Assembly: GCA_047975205.1 (NCBI GenBank)
Contig: JBKEDC010000043.1
Span: 124,001 to 188,000 of the forward strand
Origin: JBKEDC01 sp047975205
Lineage (GTDB): Bacteria > Bacteroidota > Bacteroidia > Bacteroidales > Prolixibacteraceae
Length of the DNA stretch: 64,000 bases
Reading direction: 5' to 3'
The position numbers were made by a program, and so were the translations under genes. The first letter of the stretch is position 1. Every line of letters begins with the position of its first letter. Shown here one piece after another: positions 35,752-43,692 of this stretch. The notes under the pieces were generated by a model. It made no database searches. It was not told the origin of the DNA and was given only the letters and a program-made list of their open reading frames with translations.

Positions 35752-36459
35752 TAAGAGTTTTGTATAGATGGTATAATTATGACTGTTCTTTGGGCAAGTG
35801 TTTTTTTACACAGCCCTATGAAAGAACAAAATATTATTTAATAGTAAGCTAATCTGTAATACTTTAGCTATTTACGACGATCATCATGTTTGGCAAATAT
35901 ATAGTTACAAATCCATTATAGCAAATGAAAAAGCCACTTTTAACCCGAATTATGCATTGCAATGCCTATTGTATAGGATAAATACGGATTTTACTCGCTT
36001 TTATGAATATTGAGGAATCTTATCTTATGTCTGTTTAAACTTGCATATTATTATTCCAATAAGAGAAATTTGCAAAACAAAAGGAACAAACAACCTGACT
36101 AACAAAAAATTAGCAACAAGGTAATTTCAAATATCCAAATTTAATTTGGATTTGACCTTACATTTTTAAGGTTATCAGTAAAAAATATGGACGCACCAAG
36201 TCTTTTTCCGCTCAATACTCAACTCATAATGAGCCTAATTGGCATTTTTTATATCTATTCTTAAAATAGTATTGGCACTAAAAGTATTTTTATGCACTAT
36301 TCTCTGTTGAGAAAACGATTTAATATACATTTTTTGTAACATTCTTAAGAAGCATAGTATATTTTCCAAACTCTTTTCACACCTTATGACCTTAGCATTG
36401 GAGCAAGTTAATAAACTATCTCATTCGAATGTTATGCAGACTGTATAAATCTTCCATAT
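35752..36459. other. 700-bp gap with a long imperfect hairpin
   Basis: No convincing gene. At 36119-36159 an imperfect hairpin has outer arms AAGG/CCTT and inner arms TCAAATATCCAAATT/AATTTGGATTTGA, followed by ACATTTTT. A 25-codon ORF at 36187-36264 (starting MDAPSLFPL, then a short hydrophobic stretch) lacks a clear promoter or ribosome site. The rest is AT-rich sequence. Confidence 0.35.
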
Positions 36460-37101
36460 CTATCTGAGATCGGTAACCTCAACACCGGGATGTGCAGCCT
36501 TATCAAATACAAATTGGGCATCGTCAATAGGCAAATCTGTGTGCACATTTTTTATATTTAAGGTATAAACAGTTCCTCCGTCAACATACATTCTAGCTTG
36601 CTGAATAAAATTATTCTTTTTATTAATGAACACTTCTGCTTTAGCAAATTCTACTTGATTGCCTGCTTGCGGCGTCATTTCCAGCTTGTAACAGCTAATA
36701 CCATCAATATTTTCTTCTCCCAAATATTTACCGTCGAATCCTTTTTCATACATAGAGAACAAAGCAGCCGGATTCATCATCTGATCTCCATCTTCCAAGC
36801 TGGAAATAGTCAGTTCATTAGCTTCTGAATTATAGGTATAGCTGCTTGTGCCATCACAATAAATAGATATGCCCAACTGATTTAGGTTGAGAATATATTT
36901 TTCTGATTTAAATGCGAGATTACCTTTATTTGATTCATTTATGCCCATTTCATCATTCAACATGGTATAGTCGAAGTCCAGTTGTATGCTCTTATAGTTT
37001 TTTATTTGCTCAGTTACTTTGTTAATAATTTCACCGGCTGTTTGGGCTTTTATTCCAAAACTTGCAATACAAAGGAATAATAAGATGGACAGTTTCTTCA
37101 T
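36460..37101 (-). CDS. LolA-like outer membrane lipoprotein carrier protein
   Basis: A 213-residue periplasmic protein with a signal peptide (KKLSILLFLCIASFGIKAQ) and the open beta-barrel fold of LolA, suggested by alternating strands such as YKSIQLDFDYTM, SNKGNLAFKSEKYILNL and ISCYKLEMTP. LolA shuttles lipoproteins from the inner to the outer membrane. I start at ATG 37101 (MKKLSIL), which gives a clean signal peptide; the longer frame to 37122 adds MIFQKIK. In many Bacteroidales it follows ftsK directly; here the efflux operon stands between. Confidence 0.82.
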   Translation of the reverse strand: MKKLSILLFLCIASFGIKAQTAGEIINKVTEQIKNYKSIQLDFDYTMLNDEMGINESNKGNLAFKSEKYILNLNQLGISIYCDGTSSYTYNSEANELTISSLEDGDQMMNPAALFSMYEKGFDGKYLGEENIDGISCYKLEMTPQAGNQVEFAKAEVFINKKNNFIQQARMYVDGGTVYTLNIKNVHTDLPIDDAQFVFDKAAHPGVEVTDLR

Positions 37102-37159
37102 TTTTATTTTTTGAAATATCAAATTACATATGGTTTTATATCATATGCCAATGTTGCCA

Positions 37160-37167
37160 CAAAAGTA
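37160..37167 (-). promoter_or_regulatory. -7 box for the LolA-like gene
   Basis: TACTTTTG on the minus strand fits TAnnTTTG and lies 58 bases before the start codon. The -33 TTG is not at the usual distance. Confidence 0.4.
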
Positions 37168-37286
37168 ACTAATTAGTTCAAATATAGGCACTGTTTAGAA
37201 TAGAAGATGTTTAAACGCTGTCATTTTATTGTTCTCTCATTTTAATTTTAATCTTTAACTACTTGGTTGCTTTCTGATAAAGAAAT

Positions 37287-37315
37287 AAAGAGCACACTCA
37301 AAAGGTATGCTCTTT
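37287..37315 (-). terminator. Hairpin at the end of the efflux operon
   Basis: Arms AAAGAGCA/TGCTCTTT extend inward by two more pairs after one mismatch. It lies about 150 bases past the outer membrane channel stop and is AT-flanked on both sides. Confidence 0.55.
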
Positions 37316-37462
37316 TCAATCTGACCTAGACAAAATTACTCTATGAAGAAGCGAGTTCAAAGGATGTCTTGCCAAAGATTGTTTTCTAACATTTCGCAAC
37401 GATAAGCATAAGAAACATTATCGTTCACGAGGGTTGTTATTAGTGTGTATGTGTAAAATATA

Positions 37463-38800
37463 TTAGTGTTCGATAATAAGCTGTGCACTTGTTCGTAAAT
37501 AATCGGTTTCCGACAGTTTAAAGTTTATTTTTGCTTCTATAAGTTCATTTTCTGCTTCTTGCCACTGAGTTTGAGCAATCAATAAGTTGGTGATGGACTC
37601 TCGCCCCAGTTCATAATTATCAGCACTCATTCTTCTGTTCTCTTTTGCTTGCTGCACATTTGTTTTACACATGTCGATTGTCATAGCAGCCTCTTTTAGT
37701 GCAAATCGGGCTTTAGTTAATTCTAATTGCATAAGCTGTGTATTCTTAAGCAGCTCTTCATTTTTCATTTGCTGTTCCAGCTTGGCCGATTTAATTTCCT
37801 TACTTCCTTTTCCCCAATTAAAAATGGGAATTTTAAGCATGGCTGCTGCCGAAAATCCGGAGGTACTTAAGTTCATACTGTTAATATCAACACCTCCCCA
37901 TGCACCATAGCTTGCAGAAACACCTAATTGTGGAAGATAATTGGCGCGTGTATTCTTTATTTTTGATTCTGCCAAATCAACTTGTTTCTGCAGAATTTGA
38001 TATTCCGGTCTATTGGCAACGTCTTCTTCGCCCAGCTCTGCCAATACATCGGGTTCAACAACTAAATTAGTATCTGTCTTGACGGGTGTATCTAAATCAA
38101 TCCCGATAATTTGACACAAAGACATGCGAGTTAATTCCAATCCATTTTTAGCTTTCTGCAAATCCAGTTTTGCTTTATTGTACTTCACTTGTATTTTAAG
38201 TAAATCGTTTTGATTGGAGTAGCCCACGTCATAACTGTCTTTCACTTGCTTCACAACCGACTCTAGCATAGAAAAATTCTTTTGAGCCAATTTCACTTTC
38301 GACTGAACAGCCACATAAGTCCAATAGGCTTGGTCTGTTTTTACCACCGTATTTACTTGCTGCATTTTTTGGTTTTCTCCGGCAATCTCAACTCCTAATT
38401 CAGCCATTTTATTTGAAGAACGAACTTTTCCTCCGGCATAAATAGCTTGATTAACCTGAATCCCTGCCATGTAAGCTCCGTTAAAGCTAACATCAATGGG
38501 CAAGCTTGCTTGTATATTCTTAATGGGCAGCCCTTCAGGCATCGGTATGCTCAAATCTGCGGTTTCGCTAATATCATTCGATTGATATAATGCGCCTCCC
38601 TGTGCAGAAATTGAAGGTAAATAATATGTTTCGGCTACTTTTTTCAGCAACTCTTGTCTTTGGGTTGTTTGTTCTGCGATTTTTAAATCGTGGTCATTTT
38701 CCAGTGCCATTTGTCGAGCTTGATCAAGAGTCATTAATTCTTGTGCTTGGACTGAAAAAGTCAATATTAACAGTAAACTGAGTAATCTAATATGTTTCAT
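37463..38800 (-). CDS. TolC-family outer membrane efflux channel
   Basis: The outer-membrane channel of the tripartite efflux system. 445 residues from ATG 38800 (MKHIRLLSLLLILTFSVQAQ, a clean signal peptide); the longer frame from 38884 would include the promoter. Two OEP repeats with long helices are seen (for example ALENDHDLKIAEQTTQRQEL, KVRSSNKMAELGVEIA and SADNYELGRESITNLLIAQ). It lies 138 bases after the pump gene and has its own promoter with an FNR-type box, so it can be transcribed separately from the adaptor and pump. Confidence 0.9.
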   Translation of the reverse strand: MKHIRLLSLLLILTFSVQAQELMTLDQARQMALENDHDLKIAEQTTQRQELLKKVAETYYLPSISAQGGALYQSNDISETADLSIPMPEGLPIKNIQASLPIDVSFNGAYMAGIQVNQAIYAGGKVRSSNKMAELGVEIAGENQKMQQVNTVVKTDQAYWTYVAVQSKVKLAQKNFSMLESVVKQVKDSYDVGYSNQNDLLKIQVKYNKAKLDLQKAKNGLELTRMSLCQIIGIDLDTPVKTDTNLVVEPDVLAELGEEDVANRPEYQILQKQVDLAESKIKNTRANYLPQLGVSASYGAWGGVDINSMNLSTSGFSAAAMLKIPIFNWGKGSKEIKSAKLEQQMKNEELLKNTQLMQLELTKARFALKEAAMTIDMCKTNVQQAKENRRMSADNYELGRESITNLLIAQTQWQEAENELIEAKINFKLSETDYLRTSAQLIIEH

Positions 38801-38881
38801 AATGATATCAATAAAAAAAAGAAAACGGAGACACGACATAAAGTCAATACCTCCGCTTATCCTCGTTATTATTAATGAGAG

Positions 38882-38925
38882 CAAAGGTGCAAACTAACTT
38901 AAAAACTAGACTTGATTTAAATCAA
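38882..38925 (-). promoter_or_regulatory. Activator-type promoter of the outer membrane channel gene: FNR-like box plus -7
   Basis: A perfect palindrome TTGATTTAAATCAA (38912-38925) fits the FNR consensus TTGAT-N4-ATCAA. Its centre is 36.5 bases upstream of the last G of a variant -7 box CACCTTTG (38889-38882). This puts it near -41.5, the class II activator position, and there is no -33 TTG. The promoter ahead of the adaptor gene has exactly the same geometry. Confidence 0.7.
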
Positions 38926-38938
38926 GAAATAGTATTAT

Positions 38939-41900
38939 TTATTTTTTAATCATTCTGGCATAAAGCACAGGGACAGTAAACAAAGTCATAAGCATACTCC
39001 ACGCTACACCAAAAGCAATTACAGATGCAAGAGGTGCCCAAAGTGAAGATCTCGATATAATCATAGGAATTACTCCAATTGCAGCTGCAGCTGTAGTCAA
39101 GAATATCGGGCGCAAACGACGTTTAGCCGACTCTATGGCAGCGGCACGAGCTCCCATACCTGCGTGCATCAGCTCATCGGCATGTTCGATAAGTATAATT
39201 GCATTACGAACGACAATGCCGGCAAGACTAATTACACCCATCATTGCTGTAAATCCAAATGGATTGTTTGTAATAGCCAGACCTAACATAGCTCCCAGCA
39301 TAGCCAATGGAATAGAGAAAATAATCATGAATACTTTCTTTATTTGCTTAAATTGGAAGAGTATAATTAAGAAAATTAGAATTAAACTCATCGCAAGCGC
39401 ACCCGCCAACATGCCCATAATCTCCGATTTATTTTCATATTCTCCACCATAACTTATACTATATCCGGCGGGTAGTTTAATTTTGGCAATAAGAGGTTCA
39501 ATTTCCGATTGCAACTCAGAAGGATATACACCTTCAGCCTCCGAACCTATCGTAAGGCAACGAATACCATTCCTACGCACAATTTGTCCGGTATGCCATT
39601 CGGGCTTTAAGTCGGCAATTTGTCGAAGAGGAACGCTTTTCTTTGTAATGGGCGATTCTACATAAATGTTCTTTAAATCTTCCAATTGATTGCGTTCTTC
39701 TTTCTCCATACGCAAATTGATACCAACGCTATTTTTCCCTTCATAAAGTGTGGTTATTTTTGCTCCATGGGTAGCGATGTATAACATCTTAGCTACACTT
39801 TCTGTTGTAAAGCCTAACCTGCCGGCATCTTTCTTCAATTCTACATTAACCGTAAAGTAATCTTCTTTAAAATCATTGGTTATAAACTTACTGTGAGGAT
39901 TAGCCCTAAGTATGTCGGTTACTTCTTGCCCGATGGCTTTCAGTTTTTGAATATTATCGCCGTGAATACGCACCTCAACTGGAGAATCAAGAGGTTGACC
40001 TTGTTGCATAAGTTTAACTTCAACTTTACCCTCTGGTAGGAAGCCGCTAAAGGTTTTACCAAGTTCTGAGGCCATTTCTTCGGTAGCTTTGTCATTGGTC
40101 GTATTTACTAATATCTGAGCAAAATTCTCAGTTGGAAATTCAGGAGCAAAGTTATAATACACACGGGGCGAACTTTGTCCGACAAAACTTGCATAAGAAG
40201 TAACCCGTTTATCTAACGATATTACTTGTTCTAACTTTTGAACAGATTCCTTGGTCACATCGTATTTTGTGCCTGTCGGCATCCATAGCTCTATCACAAA
40301 CTGATTCCGTTCTGCATAAGGGAAGAATTGCTGCCTCACCATATATTTAAACACTAATCCAGATAGCCCGATAGTTAGCACCGACAAAACGATGGTTGTT
40401 TTCATATGGTTAACACACCAAGAAAGACCTTTCTCATAATAGTCTTGCATGTAATCAATCAAAGATTTCTTTTGTTTCTTACCGATTTGGTGAAGACCTT
40501 TCTTGATGTATAAGTGACATAACATCGGTGTTAACAGCATGGATACAATAAAAGACACTGATAAAGCAACGGTGACAGTAATAGGCAAATCGTGAACAAA
40601 CTCTCCAATCACACCTGTTATGCTTGCAATGGGCACAAAGGCTGCAATAATAGTAATCGTGGCCGTAAAAATTGGAACTATTAAGTCACTGGCACTTCGC
40701 CAAGCTGCCACGTGTCTTTTCACTCCTCGATCTAATAATTCTACGTAGTTATCTGCAACAACAATAGCATCATCAACAACTAAACCCAATACAATAATCA
40801 ACGATGCAAGGGACACTTGATGCAACTCAACACCTATGGCATCAAGAATAGCAAAAGTAATAGCAATCGTAATTGGGATTGACGTTGCGGCCACAGCAGC
40901 TATATTAAAAGGCAGTAGCAACATAATGACGATAATCACGGCGACAATGGCAATCAGAAACTCAACCATAAAGTGATTGACAGCACTCTTTACTAATTCC
41001 GGCTGCGTAAATATCACATTTATATTTACATCGTCGGGTACTTGTTGTTTGGTTGTCTCAATTGCTTTGTCAATTTCATCACCAAATTGAACAATATTAT
41101 TACCCTCATTCATCTGAATAGATAGTAATATTGATTTAGAACCATCTACATCAACTGTTTTCGTAGGTTCTTCATATTCTCTTTTTATTTCAGCTATATC
41201 TCCTAAACGAAGTACTCCACCTTGTTTGGACATAGCTACAATCTGATTTTCTAAATCACTTACCGTATTATAAAATCCGCTGATATGAACCGTCGTTTTC
41301 AACTTATCACTTTCAATACTCCCTGCTGTTGTTAGCGTGTTCTGCGATTGCAATACGTTTACAACTTGTTGCATAGCTATCCCATACTGAGCTAACTTTT
41401 TCGAGTTAAACAAAACAGAGATTTGCTGCTTCTGATTTCCAATAACTGTTAGTTTCGATGTTGCATCAATTTTCCGAACTTCATTACTAAGTTTTTGAAT
41501 ATACTCATTTAGCTGGGTGTAATTCTCACTATCAGAGGATACACTGATAAGCATAGCTTCTGTATCACCAAATTCCGAATTCACGATGGGACCTACAACC
41601 CCTTCAGGCAAGTCAAGCACCTTAGCTACCATCAGTTCGTGGCGTAATTGGTTCCAAAATACATCGTTATTTTTTACTTTATCTTCCAAGGTGACGTTGG
41701 CAACCATTAAACCATCATAACTCCGAGTAAAAGTTTCACTTTTCTTTACCTCATCAAACTTAAATAGATAGTCCTCAATTTTAGATGTTAGCTGAGCTTC
41801 CACTTGTTCTGCATTTGCTCCCGGATAGTAAGCCACAACTAATCCTTCATCAATTGTAATCTTAGGGTCTTCACGACGGGGCATGTTGAGCAAGGAAAAT

Positions 41901-41977
41901 ATGCCATAAGCAATAACCATAAACACAACTGTCAGCGTAATTTGACTGTGTCGAATGGATTCTTTAATTAAATTCAT
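38939..41977 (-). CDS. RND efflux pump, AcrB/HAE1 type
   Basis: A 1012-residue inner-membrane proton-driven pump with the AcrB layout: helix 1 near the N-terminus, two large periplasmic loops (about 30-330 and 560-850) and helices 2-6 and 8-12. The proton-relay pair is in LGLVVDDAIVVADNYVELLD. Helix 4 reads SLASLIIVLG. It resembles the hydrophobe/drug group, not the metal CusA group, because no Met-rich site was seen, but the substrate is unknown. It lies 6 bases after the adaptor gene, so the two are cotranscribed. Confidence 0.9.
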   Translation of the reverse strand: MNLIKESIRHSQITLTVVFMVIAYGIFSLLNMPRREDPKITIDEGLVVAYYPGANAEQVEAQLTSKIEDYLFKFDEVKKSETFTRSYDGLMVANVTLEDKVKNNDVFWNQLRHELMVAKVLDLPEGVVGPIVNSEFGDTEAMLISVSSDSENYTQLNEYIQKLSNEVRKIDATSKLTVIGNQKQQISVLFNSKKLAQYGIAMQQVVNVLQSQNTLTTAGSIESDKLKTTVHISGFYNTVSDLENQIVAMSKQGGVLRLGDIAEIKREYEEPTKTVDVDGSKSILLSIQMNEGNNIVQFGDEIDKAIETTKQQVPDDVNINVIFTQPELVKSAVNHFMVEFLIAIVAVIIVIMLLLPFNIAAVAATSIPITIAITFAILDAIGVELHQVSLASLIIVLGLVVDDAIVVADNYVELLDRGVKRHVAAWRSASDLIVPIFTATITIIAAFVPIASITGVIGEFVHDLPITVTVALSVSFIVSMLLTPMLCHLYIKKGLHQIGKKQKKSLIDYMQDYYEKGLSWCVNHMKTTIVLSVLTIGLSGLVFKYMVRQQFFPYAERNQFVIELWMPTGTKYDVTKESVQKLEQVISLDKRVTSYASFVGQSSPRVYYNFAPEFPTENFAQILVNTTNDKATEEMASELGKTFSGFLPEGKVEVKLMQQGQPLDSPVEVRIHGDNIQKLKAIGQEVTDILRANPHSKFITNDFKEDYFTVNVELKKDAGRLGFTTESVAKMLYIATHGAKITTLYEGKNSVGINLRMEKEERNQLEDLKNIYVESPITKKSVPLRQIADLKPEWHTGQIVRRNGIRCLTIGSEAEGVYPSELQSEIEPLIAKIKLPAGYSISYGGEYENKSEIMGMLAGALAMSLILIFLIILFQFKQIKKVFMIIFSIPLAMLGAMLGLAITNNPFGFTAMMGVISLAGIVVRNAIILIEHADELMHAGMGARAAAIESAKRRLRPIFLTTAAAAIGVIPMIISRSSLWAPLASVIAFGVAWSMLMTLFTVPVLYARMIKK

Positions 41978-41983
41978 GATTAA

Positions 41984-43003
41984 CTATTTTATAGAAATGA
42001 GCATACCATTACCTAGCTCTGAAAATTTAGAGGAAATAACTTGATCAGTTTCTCGTAATCCACTGATAATTTCAATATTATTACCAACTATGTCTCCAAT
42101 AGATACAACCTTAACAAATGATTTCCCTCCACTCGCAACATATACGTAATATTGATTGCTCGCCGACTTTTGAACACAATGCATTGGTAAAGTTAGATGA
42201 GAGGTTTTGTCATTTATCTGCAACTCAGCATTAGCCATCATACCGGTTTGTAATTTTCTGTCGTTGTTATCTACTTCTATTTTCATAGTATACGATCGGG
42301 TGGTACCATCAGCTAAGGCTCCAATCTCGCAAACTTCACCATCGTAGCTATGGTTCAGTGCTGAAACGTAAACCTTAGCATTGCTTCCTATTTGAAAATT
42401 GTGAACTTCATTTTCCGGTACAGAAACTACAACCTTCATTTTACTTAAATCTGATATCGCAAATAAAGGCAGTCCTTTACCAATAATTTCACCTTCTTCT
42501 ACTCCTCGCTTAAGTAATACACCATTTATTGGAGCATAGATTTTAGTGTCATCTAATTGTTTTTGTTGCAAATCGGCTTGTGCTTGTGTTGCCTGTAGTC
42601 CGTTTTGAACTTTGATAAATTCACTTTCTGATATACTTTTCCGCTCATGCAATTCCTTAACCCGATTATAATCGTCTTGCATCTGGTTGAGTTTAGATGC
42701 TGTCATTTGCACTCCTAACTGGTAATCTTGGCTATCCAAACTAGCGAGGAGTTCTCCTTTGCGTATTAATTGTCCTTCTTGCTTTGCAATGTAGTTTATC
42801 TTACCGGCAACCATAAAACCCAACCTCACAGTTTCATTTGCCTCTATGTTACCACTCAATATTATAGTCTTTTTTTGCTGGGATTCTGTAGGTTGTACAA
42901 TTTGCACCACAGTGGGTGCTTGCTTATTCTCTATATTCTTTCCGTGACAGGAGCATAGAAAAAAAACGATACTTAATTCAACTAATAGATTTTTCCGTTT
43001 CAT
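41984..43003 (-). CDS. Periplasmic adaptor lipoprotein of the RND efflux system
   Basis: A membrane fusion protein joining pump and channel. 339 residues from ATG 43003 (MKRKNLLVEL). A lipobox FLCSC at about residue 19 marks it as an inner-membrane-anchored lipoprotein. Then come a barrel-sandwich half (VRLGFMVAGKINYIAKQEG), a helical hairpin (TASKLNQMQDDYNRVKELHE), the second lipoyl half (IYAPINGVLLKRGVEEGE) and a beta barrel. It is the first gene of the adaptor-pump operon; an FNR-type box and -7 box lie just upstream. Confidence 0.9.
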   Translation of the reverse strand: MKRKNLLVELSIVFFLCSCHGKNIENKQAPTVVQIVQPTESQQKKTIILSGNIEANETVRLGFMVAGKINYIAKQEGQLIRKGELLASLDSQDYQLGVQMTASKLNQMQDDYNRVKELHERKSISESEFIKVQNGLQATQAQADLQQKQLDDTKIYAPINGVLLKRGVEEGEIIGKGLPLFAISDLSKMKVVVSVPENEVHNFQIGSNAKVYVSALNHSYDGEVCEIGALADGTTRSYTMKIEVDNNDRKLQTGMMANAELQINDKTSHLTLPMHCVQKSASNQYYVYVASGGKSFVKVVSIGDIVGNNIEIISGLRETDQVISSKFSELGNGMLISIK

Positions 43004-43024
43004 CTTACACTTATTTTGATGGTG

Positions 43025-43068
43025 CAAAGATGCAAACGAGCCCTATTTTATTCGTTGACATATGTCAA
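43025..43068 (-). promoter_or_regulatory. Activator-type promoter of the adaptor-pump operon: FNR-like box 1 plus -7
   Basis: A perfect palindrome TTGACATATGTCAA (43055-43068) is centred 36.5 bases upstream of the last G of a -7 variant CATCTTTG (43032-43025), giving a centre near -41.5. No -33 TTG is present. The same spacing is found ahead of the channel gene. Confidence 0.75.
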
Positions 43069-43102
43069 TAAATAGAATAGAGCTACTTATAGTATACGTT
43101 TA

Positions 43103-43116
43103 TTGATATATATCAA
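43103..43116 (-). promoter_or_regulatory. FNR-like box 2 between regulator and adaptor genes
   Basis: TTGATATATATCAA is a perfect TTGAT-N4-ATCAA site inside an 18-bp palindrome (43101-43118). It begins 7 bases after the regulator's stop, and its centre is 48 bases upstream of box 1, near -89.5 relative to the predicted start. Confidence 0.7.
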
Positions 43117-43122
43117 TAATCT

Positions 43123-43683
43123 CTATATTTTACCGGCTCTGATGCGGGAGAGAGTCTCCGGAGTAATACCCAAATAAGATGCAATATGCATTGATGACAC
43201 GCGTTGCAATATAGACGAACTTTGTTCTATAAGCGCATTGTATTTTTCTTTTGCAGTTTGAAATTTTAAATCTTTATAATGGTCAACGATTCTCCCACTA
43301 AGCTCAAAAAGAATGTAAAATGCAAGTTTAGCAAGCTCATGGTCATGATTCAATAACGTAATTAGATCGTCGTATTTAATCCATGACACAGACGAATCTT
43401 CCAATAATTCACAAGACATATTAGACTTCTGTTTAGATAAAAAGCTGTTTAGTGTGGTAGAAAAGTTTTCTTCCGGCACAAACCATTCAGTAACATCTCG
43501 TCCATCAGGATTCATAAAAAATATACGAGCCAATCCACTCTTAACAAAAAATATTTTCTCACAAACTTGCCCTTCTTCAAACAAGAGTTCCCCCTTTTTA
43601 AAGTCCTCTTGTTGTATAAATCTTGATATAAAATCCTCTTGTTCCCTATTTAGCTTAATATATGATTTGAAATAGTTAATCAT
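43123..43683 (-). CDS. Crp/Fnr family transcription regulator of the efflux operon
   Basis: 186 residues. N-terminal cyclic-nucleotide-binding-like beta roll (about 1-115; FKKGELLFEEGQVCEKIFFV), a long dimer helix (about 118-145) and a short C-terminal winged helix (about 150-186; SSMHIASYLGITPETLSRIR). The recognition helix has E-T-x-S-R, the pattern used by E. coli FNR (Glu209, Ser212, Arg213) to read TTGAT. It has only two Cys and no N-terminal cluster for a 4Fe-4S centre, so it should not sense oxygen as FNR does. It starts 9 bases after ftsK, with no obvious promoter of its own. Confidence 0.88.
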   Translation of the reverse strand: MINYFKSYIKLNREQEDFISRFIQQEDFKKGELLFEEGQVCEKIFFVKSGLARIFFMNPDGRDVTEWFVPEENFSTTLNSFLSKQKSNMSCELLEDSSVSWIKYDDLITLLNHDHELAKLAFYILFELSGRIVDHYKDLKFQTAKEKYNALIEQSSSILQRVSSMHIASYLGITPETLSRIRAGKI

Positions 43684-43692
43684 TAAATAAAA

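Noticed and set aside
36187..36264. A 25-codon ORF beginning MDAPSLFPL with a hydrophobic end
   Set aside because: No promoter at the right distance, no neighbouring context, and too short to separate from chance.
43123..43683. An oxygen-sensing FNR
   Set aside because: The DNA-reading helix is FNR-like, but the N-terminal cysteine cluster needed for the 4Fe-4S centre is absent.
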